Origin: Notolepis coatsorum
Taxonomy: Eukaryota; Chordata; Actinopteri; Aulopiformes; Paralepididae
NCBI GenBank assembly: GCA_963971535.1
Contig: OZ020589.1
Location: 49,953,192 to 50,017,191 of the forward strand
Direction of reading: 5' to 3'
Length of the DNA: 64,000 nt
How positions within the stretch are numbered: position 1 is the stretch's first letter; each line of letters starts with the position of its first letter. Positions 35,793-46,898 of the stretch are shown in pieces. A model generated the notes under the pieces. It had not been told where the DNA came from, ran no database searches, and worked only from the letters and a program-made list of their open reading frames with translations. Made by a program: the position numbers and the translations under genes.

Positions 35793-36459
35793 ATGCTGTT
35801 GATTATTCCCCCGAGGGGCTTCTGGTAGAATGACTGACCACGTATTGCTGTTATTCCAGAATGTTCCCTATATCAAAGAATGCTTTAGATGTTCTAGATT
35901 ATTCCAATATGTCGTTTTTACATTGTTCGAATGTTCCAGTATGTTCTGGAGTGTTCCAATTTTGAATCCAATATGTCCGCAATAATAGAACCCCGACGGG
36001 GAAAGCATTCAATAACTCTGAGCACGTAGGTCTCTCTGTCCCAAATCCTCGGTTCATTAAAGATTATACTATATGGTGACCTTATCACCTAGCGGGTGAT
36101 GAGAAGCACTTGCTAGTGACGGGTTATCCTAGAAGTATCAGCGATAGTGTGTGAGTAAGAGAAACCGAACCGAAGGACTAACGTCTAGAGTTAACAAGAT
36201 TAACGTCTAACGTTATCGGGTTATAGTAGTTACTGTGTGCGGTGTAGTAGTATTCTGCTAGAGGCTCCGTCTGACTTGAGTAGACTACCGGGCGCGCAGC
36301 GCTGAAGAGACCGGTGGTATAGCCAGCCACGTTGCGTTAGCAGTGTAACCGATATAGCAGGAGGGTGCATCGAGACCCAAAGCTTAGCTGTGTTTAGGGT
36401 AGCCACAGTATTAGCTCGCGCGACAGAAGCAAGCCAGCAACAGCAGCGGTGGGGTCTTG
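35793..36459. promoter_or_regulatory. LTR-like, HSE-bearing sequence (unassigned element)
   Basis: 35854-35866 is TTCCAGAATGTTC, a perfect TTCnnGAAnnTTC heat-shock element. More TTC pentamers follow at 35926, 35934, 35944 and 35954. A tggtgacc motif at about 36077 could be a primer site, but clear LTR ends are not seen. Confidence 0.35.
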
Positions 36460-36461
36460 CT

Positions 36462-36702
36462 ACGCAATATCAACGCAACGGTTGTTTAGGTTAGATTTGA
36501 GGGACATGTACGCAACGTCCAAGCAACACAGTCTACAAGACCCTCTAAAACAACCGCGCTGAAATCGCGCCGATGTTGTGTTGCAGTTGCTCTGAAGTTT
36601 CTGTAGCATGCAGAGGCCTTAAAGGTGTTGCTTGGACGTTGCGTACATGTCCCCAGAATCTAATCTGAACAACCGTTGCGTTGATATTGCGTAGCAGTGA
36701 TT
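36462..36702. repeat. Imperfect hairpin with about 70-bp arms
   Basis: The left arm (gctacgcaatatcaacgcaa, then ggacatgtacgcaacgtcca) is inverted at about 36630-36702 (tggacgttgcgtacatgtcc, then ttgcgttgatattgcgtagc). Between them lies gatgttgtgttgcagttgct, which recurs at 37403-37460 as tttctgtagcatgcagaggc. Confidence 0.8.
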
Positions 36703-38940
36703 GGTTGGTTAGCGAATGGGGGCGGGGCTGTCATAGAATAATATTAGTCCCGCAGAGAATAATATCCTCCATTGTTGAAGCCAGCGTTGACGCTAAATAA
36801 TCAGCGTCACATAGCTCGCCTTTTTCTGAAAACCCAAGCACATATTCATTCCATAGCATACGCCTTCAGTTGATCATGACAAATCCTCTCTTACCTTGAC
36901 GATTAAAAAGCCTCCATAATTTAGTAAATAAAGCTGTAGCCAGCCAGCTAGCATTGGGTCTATTCAAAATGCTATCCACATTAGCTACATAGCTAACCAA
37001 GTAAATACAATGGTATCCGTCCTGAGGTAACGTTAAATACAACGTTTGCTAGTCGAAATGACTGGACACACACAGGGACAAGTTAAACATCAATCAATAA
37101 ATTTATTCCAATAGGTAGTTTGAGCTGCATGTGAGCCGAGGTCCTCTCCATTGGAAACGAATGATGTTACGGTAACGTTAGCTCGAAAAGCACAGAAAGT
37201 TAAGCTGCTAGCAACAGACACTATAACACTTCCGGTCGGGGGTTTTCAAAATAAAAGAGCGACGTCTAAAATCACCGGAAATACGTTTATTTTGTACATT
37301 ATCTAAAGTTAACACGAACCTAAACTAACTTTAGTTAAACTAACTTTGCGCGTCGATGTTGCAGAAGCATAAAGGCAGAGTGTCTAAAACACCGTTGCTT
37401 TGTCGATGTTGTGTTGCAGTTGCTTTGAAGTTTCTGTAGCATGCAGAGGCCTTAAGGGGTACCCCGAACAATTTAAACTGGCTTAGGTTAGGTTTTCTTT
37501 TGGTAACGTGGTATTTGGTTATTTGTTTATTTGATTATTTGGTTCTTTGAATTCCCAATGTGTCTCCATTTTATGCCTGGGTTCCCCTAGTACAAGCGGG
37601 GTGTTTTAATGTATTGAGCACTCTGTGCCTATGGTGGGAAGAGCTTCCCCTACATTATAATAACAAGAGCACCCGGTGCCAGGTAATAATGAATAACAGT
37701 GTAATGGATAACATGCCCAGGGCCCCGTTCCCCGTACCTGGCTAACTGAGTTAGCCGGATAATTTTCAGCATAGCTTGACTTAAGCCAGACCTTTCCATT
37801 CCCCGATGCTCGATTGTCTGAATCACTATGACAACAGATCAAAACGTTTGAACCTGGTCGAGGGCAGGGTTAAGTTCAGTTAGCTGGATAAACTATGGCC
37901 ACGCCCCCGCAAAGAAATCCCAGCTCCCTTCCTGAAATATTTCTCACAGTCTAGATCCCATTATGCCATTCTGAATTATGTTTTTGTGCTTCGTTTGAAA
38001 TGTAAAATAATATGTCTGCAGTAACGCTGATAATAAATCATATTCAGCCTATGAATTTACTTTGTCCTATATAATGCACGTCATATTTATACGGATACGG
38101 CGCTCGCGAGTCGCGACACACAGTTATTTTAATAACGGACTAAACGGATCATTGCAAATGTGAATCCCGCTGGGATATTTTTTATGAATGAAACCTATCG
38201 GGTGTTTGGCTCTGATTAGTTTAATATTCTTCGCTGTGTATTTGCTTAACGGAGCACCCGGATGCGTTTCATTCAAGCTGAAGCGTCTATGCGTGGATTG
38301 TGGATATGAATTATGAGGAATCTGAATCTGTGGAGTATTTAATTGTATCACTGTGACAGTGTCACACGTTATTGTGATATTGTAACTGGGATTAAAATAT
38401 ATGAGGAGATGCGCTGTTTGATGGATTTGATGACGTGACGTGACTTGATAAATTGAATGAGCCTTTGACGTTTTTGATGAATGAATTCGAGAAAATGCAT
38501 TTATCTTTTCAAGCACTGTTATCTGATGATGAACATGAGGTGTCACTGGTATAAACCAAATGGTAATCAATTCAATGCATGTATGGATTAGGTCCGAAAC
38601 AGATTAAAACCTGATTAATAGTGTAACTGCAAGCCTCCCTCCAAGCCTCTCTTTGGAAACCATGTATTTATATAGTACATAATACCTAAGCACATACAGA
38701 TATCCTCATGATATAATTTGTATCAATTAGATATACTATTTGGGCTTGTTTTTATCGTTATTCTGAAAGAGCTGAACTAATTATTTTCGCTAGCAAGATC
38801 TCATTTGATTATTCATTCCATAAGCCTATACTGCCAGCAGGTACGTTTAAAGAAATATAATCTGATTGATTGGGGTAATGAGGGATTTAAAATTAGCCTA
38901 TAGATTATGCATTTAACTTGTCGGCGAGGCTATGAGCCGT
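36703..38940. other. No gene recognised
   Basis: I see only short repeats. A cggccaccgggtac-like TIR is not supported. 37720-37910 has ggccccgttccccgtacctgg, reminiscent of Harbinger ends, without a partner. ORF 38124-38570 (minus, 148 codons) has no domain I recognise and biased low-complexity content. Confidence 0.35.
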
Positions 38941-39000
38941 ACTGCATTGTACCCATTCTGCAATCTGTTAATAAAGTTTTAAATCAATCAATCAATCAAT
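38941..39000 (+). repeat. LINE 3' tail with (TCAA)n
   Basis: The sequence tgttaataaagttttaaatc is followed by four TCAA repeats. It is the same type of tail as at 63280-63314. Confidence 0.6.
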
Positions 39001-39885
39001 GTCGTTAGAAAATCAGGATTTCTGCTATCGACACTTGCTGTCTTTTCAGCTGAGGCGGGCGCGCGCAATTATCCTGGGTCTCAAGTCTGGTTCAAATGAA
39101 CGAGACTGTTGTGAGAAACTGAGTGCTTCCGTGTGGGGTGAGTACTGTTTTGCTTGCGAGCGCTGTTTGTCTGCTTATGCTATGGGGGTTAGCTGACAAT
39201 TTTACGAACGCCGACCCCGGACTGGGGTCCTCTGCTCGGCTTCTTAAGCGGCGGACGGAGGATCTTGGTCTGACGCCCATGATGGTCAACCTAGTGGGCC
39301 GCGACCGAGACTTGGTTAAAACCCGGGATTCTCTGGACGAGTGGATGCTTCTCTGTCCCGTGCAGGCCCCATCTTTCACATAAATGTGGAAGTACACCCT
39401 AACGAGGAAACGTGGGCATAGGATCTTCATTATCGGGAGTTCCATGCTCAAGTCGGCTGCAGCCCGGATGGGAATTGTGCTGGCTCCGCTGTATGTCTGG
39501 TAAATCACCATTGAAAACTGTGTTTGACATTTCTTTTTCTCTTCCCTCTTAGGATGGGGAGGGACTCAGGCCTGTCTGAAGTGTGGCTTATTATGTCGTT
39601 GTGTACAGTTCAGGTGATAGCTGCTTAGCTGGCGTGCTAGTTTGTGGCCTACTGTGTTAGCCAGTCAGCTGTTAGCTGCGGTGCTAGCTCGTTGTGTTTA
39701 CTAGGCTAGTAAACGTTAGCTTGTTGCTATCAGTCGGACGGCTGTTAGCTTAATGCTACACTGTTGAAACGTTACTGTGACTATAACATGCCTTAAACAC
39801 TCTGACTACGACGTCATCTTTGACAGAGGATATTAGTCGACCCTACACCCGGGTGCCAGTGCCAGCGAGGACTTTGTTAAAATGG

Positions 39886-40062
39886 AGAACGGCGGCTGGG
39901 TGGCGTAGCGGACATACCCTCGTCACCAATGCAGGAGATGCTGGGTTCAACTCTGTGTCCCGTTAACCAGTGTGGCAGTTCTCTCGGCCGGCGCTCAGGG
40001 TGAAGGTAGGAGTCCTGACCGGACTTTAAACACTTCTTCTTTTCTTCCCTTCTAAATGTTTT
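39886..40062 (+). repeat. tRNA-related SINE inserted in copy 2
   Basis: The A-box-like ggtggcgtagcgga and the degraded B box gggttcaactctg are absent from copy 1 at the matching place. It shares its head (ggtggcgtagcgga, then tcgtcaccaa) with the SINE at 43790-44283. Confidence 0.6.
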
Positions 40063-40673
40063 GTAATAACGATGTTCCAAAACATGTGTTGCTGCAATAC
40101 ATTGAGGATACGACGCGTGTTGTGTGTGAATTGTCTTGTCACTGGTATAGCTTTTCTCTCTGTAGTAAATCGGCGTTGTTTTTTACATGTGTAAAAATTA
40201 ACTGGTTGGTTGTGATGAGAACATGTGTGTTCATGTAACGTTGTACCGTGGATGAACTCACAACTAAGAGGGTTAGTTAAACATGTGAAGCTATGCTTAG
40301 TGACATGTGATTGAGGAATGAATCTTTTTTCTCAGCCTGTGATGACAATGAACAGCATGTTCACACATTAACAGAGGTGCCTGTTCGCCTTGGTCGTATC
40401 AAGGGTAAGATAGGAGGGGTGGCTCCCTGGGGCTTCCCCCCCTCCTCTCAGACATGTTTGGTTACAATATATTGTGTCACTGTGTTTGTGGGGATACGAT
40501 GTAACCCTCAGCTTAAGTTGCTGGGGTTGTGCTTTCCGCTTGAGAAACTATTTTTTCCTAAAGAAAAGGTTGTTTGGTCACTTATCATGTGTGCTTAGCA
40601 AGGTCTGTGGTCATTACATAATCGAGGACTTCTGTCTTCTCTCGTTATGAAAAACGGCGTTCCTCTGTAGTAA

Positions 40674-40915
40674 GGGCCCGCGTCCACCTGCCTCATATTT
40701 ATGACCGCACGCGTCTTTTTTCAATGTATTCCAATGGGGAGGGAGCGTAAAGTGCGCTGCAGTCGGCTTTTTTTTTCACAGGCAGTAAAATACGATGGCT
40801 GTCACTAGATTTCTTTCTCTCTGTCATCTCGCTACAAGATGCGCTTCATCCCAAAACTACCGGCGCACTGCCAGCATGTTTCAGCTGGAAATATGAGGCA
40901 GGTGGACGCGGGCCC
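40674..40915. mobile_element. PIF-Harbinger-type MITE, 242 bp
   Basis: It has perfect 27-bp inverted ends starting GGGCCCGCGTCCACC, flanked by TAA at 40671-40673 and 40916-40918. Copy 1 lacks it at about 9200 (ctctacagagg on plus). The TWA duplication and GG start fit PIF-Harbinger. Confidence 0.85.
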
Positions 40916-41658
40916 TAAGAGTGTACTTTTGCCATTTTTTGTTGTGATGAAGGGTTGTGTGTGTCGTTGTGATCTACAACTGGGTTAGGTTTGGCCCACA
41001 GAAGCACATGTGTAAGTCTGGACCGGGGCTCTTAAAGGGGCCCTCTCTGTTCTGTGTTTTTTCCTTAGTAAAACTCAGGTAGCAGGTTAGCACATGAGCT
41101 ATGTGAAGCTGTTAGATGCTTCATGTAGCAGGCTATGACTGTGTCATGCTCTACTTGTCATTACATCGTATCAGGGGTGAGGGGTCGTAAAGGGGTGAAC
41201 TGGTAATCCTTTCCTCCCCTTTTCTGATTGGTCAGGGGTTAAAACCCCCTGTCCTTCAAGGTTCCTGTCACGTTGCTGTTCGGCACGTTACAGGGGGGGG
41301 GGGAGTTTCCTGGTCCCACGCCCTGAAACATTGGGCGTGTGCACTGCGGAAATGTCCCCGCCATAGGGTACGGCACTGAGCGCGTCTCTATTGGTAAGAT
41401 TTCCGTGGGTTGTTCAGGTCCATGTTATGGATCTGTTTCAGGGAGTTGTCAGAGCTCCTCCTCACGAAGCTCCTCCTCAGGGAGAAGTGCCTTCTGTGAG
41501 TTCGGACTCTCCTTCCCAGTGAGGGAGCCTCCTCAGAGTTCAGAGCCTCCTCCTCAGATTGTCAAGGTGAGTAGAACTTCAAAAAAGGAGTTCTGCTCTA
41601 TTGTGTGTGTATTCGATTCAATTTGATTATTGAGTGTGTATTGGTTCAGTGCCTGGTT

Positions 41659-42962
41659 TCAGGTTTCAGGTTTTTATTTAGACTCCGCAACATATACAGA
41701 TCATTACTCCAATATACATTGTTGTCAAGGATAGAAACGAAAAAGGCGCAGTGACTTATTTACATCGTTGTCCTTGGGTGTCAAGGATGCTAGAAACACA
41801 CATACAACTCATTACAGAATTAATCACAATTATTATCTTTGCATAATAATAATGGCACAACCCTAAATTAGTACAAACAAAGCACATTTGTTGTTACAAT
41901 GTTCCTTTATGCCGAAAGTCAGTGAGTTTCAGGAAGCACCCTCGGGGGAGGGAATTTGGGGGATGGGAGGGAGGGCGGAGTGGGGGGTGGGAGTTAAGGA
42001 TAGGGTAGTGGCTTAGGGTTTGGGCGTGTGAGGCAGTCGAGGGATCCACCCCTCCTTCCGTGCACGTCGCCAGTCGTGCTCGTGGGGGGGAGGTTTGCGT
42101 GAGGATGGGGGGGAGGGGGGGCCTGCCATCCATCTTATCTTCAGACAGTCAGATACTGTCCCGTCCTTGGTTGCGATGGGTACGGACGTCATAAACCAGG
42201 TCTTATCTTGACTTCTTCTCCTCGGCCTCTTTCAATTGACCTCGAAAATTCCTTCTTTTCTTCCACAGACCTGAGTTTTGTGGCGGGGGGGGGGGGGGTT
42301 GCATCAGGTTACAATGATTCCTGTGATGCTTTAATTTAATCCAAATCTTTCTCCTTTGTCGCGGTCCTAATGTCCTGTGCGACCCCCAACATGATTTGAC
42401 CTCTTAATTGTTCATCGGCTGTGTGTTGAGCGAGCCGCTTTGCCAGTTCAATGTGGGCATTTTCCAATCTTGCTACTACTTGAAGGCTCCAAATCCAAAT
42501 TGCGATCGCTCCCCAACCGATCAGAAAGATGACGAGGAGATACAGATCCTCAACATCTTCAATCTCAATAGAATATAGGCATATTGATCGCCAATTATTC
42601 CAACTGTCAATTGCGGACATAATGGTTCGGTCGCACTTTGTTTTCTTGAAGAGAAAATTCGATCCACTGCTGCAAAACCCCAGCTTACTAGTTGATCCAT
42701 TGATTGATTGAGTAGGAAGTCAGGTATATTGAAGAAAAAGTAGAATGTCCACACCGTCAAGGAGGCAGTTGTAAGGCAGTTGTAAGTAGAGATCCACACC
42801 GTTATTAATTGCAGCTTAGAGTCCACACCGTCGAGAGAGGCAGAAAGACAGAGCTGGTGTACGGAGATAAAAGCGGCTGCAGGGAGGAGGGACTGCCTTG
42901 GAGGGCAGGGAGGAGAGATAAAAAATGCGACTGCTCTCTGGGGTGTTTAGAAAGGGAGAGGG
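41659..42962 (-). mobile_element. Unrecognised retroposed-looking insertion in copy 2
   Basis: Copy 1 reads straight from gtgtatgggttcagtgcct into cccggagagcccta (minus strand near 8450-8490). Copy 2 has 1.3 kb inserted there. Read on the minus strand it ends in AAATAAAAACCTGAAACCTGAAACC, a short 7-bp repeat tail such as non-LTR elements leave. It contains the small ORFs below and a C-rich tract (41930-42130). The target duplication is not clear. Confidence 0.6.
42336..42826 (-). CDS. Unrecognised small protein with one membrane segment, frame broken
   Basis: Two overlapping minus-strand frames look like one protein broken by a frameshift near 42560. The upstream frame has a Met at about 42700 (MDQLVSWGFAAVDRIFSSRK). 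The downstream frame (Met at 42620, stop at 42336) gives EDVEDLYLLVIFLIGWGAIA followed by a Trp-rich end of the same hydrophobic segment, then a charged, helix-prone tail (NAHIELAKRLAQHTADEQLR). The predicted topology is a short soluble N-part, one membrane helix and a roughly 50-residue amphipathic tail. I do not recognise the family. It may be the product of a retroposed host mRNA or a protein of a small retroelement. Confidence 0.4.
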
Positions 42963-43489
42963 CCTCCTCCTCGGAGAGCCCTAACCCAAGTGTTACATAG
43001 TTCAATGTTGCAATATTTCTTTTCAATCTATACAGCTCGCGTGGGAAGTCTCTTTGGGGATTCCCGTCTCCTCCCTGTGGCGAGGGTGGCGGGATGTAAA
43101 AATGAAATCTTTTTTACACTCAGCTGCGTCACGTGGGATTCATGTCAGTCTGTGTTTCTTTCTTTTTTAAATAAAAAGAGGAAAGAACATGAAGCACGAC
43201 GGCTCCTTGTCGTTCTCCCAGGCGACTTGGAGGAACAATGTCTGGTGTCTTGCTAGACTATCCATTGATGTGTTTGGGTCTCGACGCGTACATAGTGCTG
43301 GCTCGGGGTGTTTCTGATAGGAATCATGCAGGGGGCTAGTACGCCTTGGTTGCTCGTTATTAAAACAGCGTTTTTATAGGGCAACTGGGATGGAGTTTGT
43401 CTCTTCCGAGCGCCAGTTTACTAGGTTGTTTCGATGAATTCTCGTTCATATCTGGGGGATGTTAACGGAATAGATCAGAACATAGGTAG

Positions 43490-43607
43490 AGGTTACAAAA
43501 AAGAAAAAGGCAAATCCTGGAAATTGCATATGATGATGTGGAAAGAGATGTTTTGAATATTGGAGAGATTTGTGCAAAAAATATCAAAAAAAAGAAAAAA
43601 AAAAAAA
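43490..43607 (+). mobile_element. Short A-tailed retroinsertion with 13-bp target duplication
   Basis: The sequence acataggtagagg occurs before (about 43477-43489) and after (about 43609-43621) the insert; copy 1 has it once (acatatgtagagg, minus strand near 7948). The insert of about 115 bp ends in an A-rich run. This is the signature of L1-type target-primed insertion of a small transcript. The source is unknown. Confidence 0.75.
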
Positions 43608-43789
43608 CATAGGTAGAGGGGTCTCACGCCCTTGGGGTGGGCCACTGAGCGCGGTACAAATGGGACCGTCTGGGTGGCGCCCTCTTTTCATGTTTTAGAT
43701 TAACACGCATACCTACCCCCTCTCCTGGAGTGGGCATGTCGGCGTGGTTAGGGCACGGGACTGGTTCTGTTCGCGCTGGTCCAGGTCTC

Positions 43790-44283
43790 CTAATTCGCCT
43801 AACTAATTCGGTCAGAAATAACGTAACTAATAACCGATTTTCTCCCATCCCAATGTTAGTCGTTATGCCAATTCCCAATCCCCTTCCTGGTCGCTGCGCA
43901 CTTACCCCCCACAGTCGGTCTGGGAGAGTGGAGGCTATCACGTGCTTCCTCCGACACACGTCTAGCCAATCAACCGCTTCTTTTCACCTGGCAGCGCGGA
44001 CTCTCACTGAGAGGGTGTAACGTGTGGAAGGATCACACTACCCTCCTTAGATCCTATCCGCGCTGAGCAGGCGCCCCGACCGAACTGTAGGAGTCGCTGT
44101 TTACAACTACCCGGACCCACCCCGCCAGCTTTCCCACCCTCTAATACAGCCAATTGTATTAGTGTGAACGGCCAGCCAAGCTGGTGACAACGCCGGAGCT
44201 GTGAGCTGGATTCGAACAGGCGTATCCAGCGTCTCCGGTGTTGGTGACGAACGCAATCTCCGCTACGCCACCTGACCGCCCCA
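43790..44283 (-). repeat. tRNA-related SINE, minus strand
   Basis: Read on the minus strand from 44283: an A-box-like ggtggcgtagcgga, about 50 bp, then the B box GTTCGAATCC (44209-44218), then a roughly 400-bp body. Copy 2 of the large TIR element stops at its far end (about 43785). Confidence 0.65.
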
Positions 44284-44912
44284 CACACATAACATTCTGA
44301 TTTATTAGCTTTCCACGCCACCGACTGGGCTAACTTTAAATACACATCGTTACGATGGCCGTGCACATACTTCTTATTGACAGCCACCTGCGCATCCCCA
44401 TCCTCCTGATCTAACCACACGAGCCCCGCCGCCAAAACACGCAACAATTCCCATCAATCTCCCCACAATCAAACCAGACGCCATCGTCGAGAGTGTCCGG
44501 TCATGCTCGCTTCCTTTGTCTCCTCTCCCAGGCGCGCTTTCCTATCAACTTCTGAAACATCACAACAACATCGGTGAATACTCAAAATCATCGCCACCCA
44601 TCATAGCCACATGAGAGAGAGACATCACGAAATGCCCATCCACAATATCACTCTAACCCCTTGGAACTAACATAACCAACCTCCCTCCCTGACCATTCCC
44701 TCCCCATCCCCCCCCCCCCCCCATCCATGCCATGGGGTATATTTGGTACCTGAGTAACCGCCCGTTCACCTTTACGAACTGGATTTTCACGAGAGATTCA
44801 GTCAAAATCATAGTCCCACGACCCCTGCTTTAACCGTCTAGTTGCACACTCATTATGCATAAGGAACGGTAGTGTCCGGTACGCAAAGGGCGCAGATCCA
44901 TAATCCCTAAGA
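44284..44912. other. No gene recognised
   Basis: Includes a C run near 44708-44723. No recognisable element. Confidence 0.4.
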
Positions 44913-45244
44913 CAGGGGTCGGCAATTAGGTTTGTTTTTTTAACACATTTTGTTACTCGCTCCATCTCGAACGCGGAAGTGAAAGTGCGTTAGGGAAATA
45001 TACATGCGGCCCGGTGGGACTATTCCATTGGTTCTCCCAGTCCATGTGACCATTTCTAGCATTTCAATTGGCTATAGTGACAGACATGCTTTTGATGACT
45101 ACCGGTAGATAGATACAGCTTCACAATAAAAGACACCCTGGCATCCCGAGTGAATATTTCCCACGCGTAAAATAAATATCATATTCTCAAAATAATCTGA
45201 CAGGCCAGAAATGATTGCTGGCGGCCGCCTATTGCCGATCCCTG
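44913..45244. mobile_element. hAT MITE, 332 bp
   Basis: The ends are CAGGGGTCGGCAATTAGG and, inverted, CAGGGATCGGCAATAGG. An exact 8-bp target duplication, CCCTAAGA, lies at 44905-44912 and 45245-45252. The CAGGGGTCGGCAA start is typical of Charlie-like hAT elements. It is non-coding. Confidence 0.92.
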
Positions 45245-45252
45245 CCCTAAGA

Positions 45253-45319
45253 TATCTTTTTGTTATAATCACCCCATGACACAGCCTTCTCTGCATTTCA
45301 TAATTAAAACACACCCAGA

Positions 45320-45393
<74 letters not shown>

Positions 45394-45851
45394 ACCGGTG
45401 CATCTTACTCCCCAATACAACACCCTAAACCCCTTTATCACTTGTTAAAAAAAAATGTATTCCTATATGTTCAACTATCGTGTACGCCGTGGCGCTCATA
45501 CGAGTGTGATATTACATCCATAAAGAAGTCCTGTTATACTCATACTCCAGATGTAGCAGGCCATGGTAATAAATTAACAAACTACTCAGCCTTTTTATGC
45601 ACTAACTCTATAAAACGCCACCATAAGAAAGCGCATTTGCTGGTGAAATATTGCATATTATTGCTGAAACCATAGCGGTATTAACTGTAATGATCATGTA
45701 TATTGCTCAGCGTACGGCCAAACAACCGGCATACATCGCTTCATTTAAGCCAAATCGTCCAAAACGTTGTATGATAACATCACTTAACCGTACATAAACA
45801 CCACAGGACGTACTATAACTTACAGTATGGCTGACTATGTGTATCAGTGCG
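45253..45851. other. (GA)n microsatellite and unassigned sequence
   Basis: A pure GA repeat of about 65 bp runs from about 45326 to 45390. The rest shows no element or gene. Confidence 0.6.
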
Positions 45852-45910
45852 TTAACACATTCCCTGCCACGGTTATATCCATCAATGTAGCCTCACTGCC
45901 ACCACTCTAA

Positions 45911-46538
45911 GGTCGCTTTCACATATAGTTTTGGTGGACTCGGTGCGGTTCTGGTGGTGAAGTTGCAACATTGTTGCATTCTTCATTTGGTTCGCCTGCG
46001 TTCACATAGAAATCTGTCAGCGCACCGAACCTTCTGAACAATGTCACGCGGTCGAAAAGGGCGCTTGTCTATTGGACAGTGGAAATGTGTGTGTGGCTGC
46101 GAGCCCGTGTGTGCACGCGCGCGCGCGCGTGTGTGTGTGTCTGTGTGTGGACTGCGACCCCTCCAGATCAGAGCGGAGGCGAGTTTTGACATGGCATTGA
46201 TCCATTGTTCTATTGAAGCACATTACCACCATCCTCTCGCTAAACAACTTGTACACCACGTTGTTTTTATGAGTGCCCACAAGTAGCTGTTTTATTAATA
46301 ATATAATAAGCCGCGTTTTTTCTTCCTTCTTCCCAAGATGCACAGATATATAGATATATAGATAGATAGATAGATAGAGAGATAGATGCAGTGTGCTTGT
46401 TTTGCAGTGAATGAATGCTGCGAGCAGTGGTAAGGTAATAATAGTATTGAAGTGGCATTGATCCATTGATCCAATGCCGTGCGCCTCGGTAATAATAATA
46501 AGCCGCGTTTTTTCTTCCTTCTTCCCAAGATGCACAGT

Positions 46539-46611
<73 letters not shown>

Positions 46612-46847
46612 GCAGTGTGCTTGTTTTGCAGTGAGTGCTGCGAGCAGTGGTAATAATAATCACTTCCTATATTTGGTTCGCGTTTGTTCCGATGAAGCGA
46701 ACCGAGACCGACGTTTTCAGGCGGACCAGAGTTCGCCTGTTTGGTCCGCGAACCGAGTTCGACACGCATTCACACAAACCCGAAAAACCGGACTATCGAA
46801 TTCTGGTCCGAAAGTCCGGACCAAACAGCCCCTGTGTGAAAGCGACC
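45911..46847. mobile_element. PIF-Harbinger-type non-autonomous element, 937 bp
   Basis: The ends are GGTCGCTTTCACA and its inverse, flanked by TAA (45908-45910, 46848-46850). The uninterrupted site is at 11517-11534 (ccactctaagcctatgg). Interior: (CA/CG)n, and two GATA arrays (46346-46385 and 46533-46610), each following the same 40-bp segment (aagccgcgttttttcttcct). Near the right end are matched pairs of aaccg/ttcgg palindromes. Confidence 0.88.
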
Positions 46848-46898
46848 TAAGCCTATGGAGATGTTCACTTCTTTGCAGGGCTATAACTTTTTAAATTG

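Larger units (their letters stand above)
39080..43785 (+). mobile_element. Large TIR element, copy 2, inverted relative to copy 1 and decayed
   Basis: Blocks match the reverse complement of copy 1 in order: 39100-39200 with about 10790-10890; 39600-39770 (repeated gctaac/gttagc runs) with 10080-10400; 40250-41170 with 9000-9620; 41390-41575 with 8550-8740; and 43640-43785 with 7780-7940. Both TIR ends are missing. Five later insertions are visible against copy 1 as empty-site reference. A shared frame starts MHCGNVPAIGYG at 41339 here and MHRRNSPTIEYV on the minus strand from 8778; both continue into CSGPC-GSVSG, then a possible splice donor (attgtcaaggtgagt here). Whether this is coding is uncertain. 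Confidence 0.75.

Noticed and set aside
38124-38570. A 148-codon minus-strand ORF as a possible host exon
   Set aside because: No domain, no splice-site support and low-complexity His/Thr/Ile content.
43490-43607. A box C/D snoRNA gene
   Set aside because: An atgatgatg stretch resembles box C, but no clear CTGA box D and no terminal stem are visible; the A-tail and target duplication indicate a retroinsertion.
45099-45392. An ORF starting with Ser-Leu repeats
   Set aside because: It is the (GA)n microsatellite read on the minus strand.
46044-46769. A 241-codon minus-strand ORF with Tyr-Leu-Ser-Ile repeats
   Set aside because: It is a translation of the GATA and CA/CG microsatellites in the Harbinger element.
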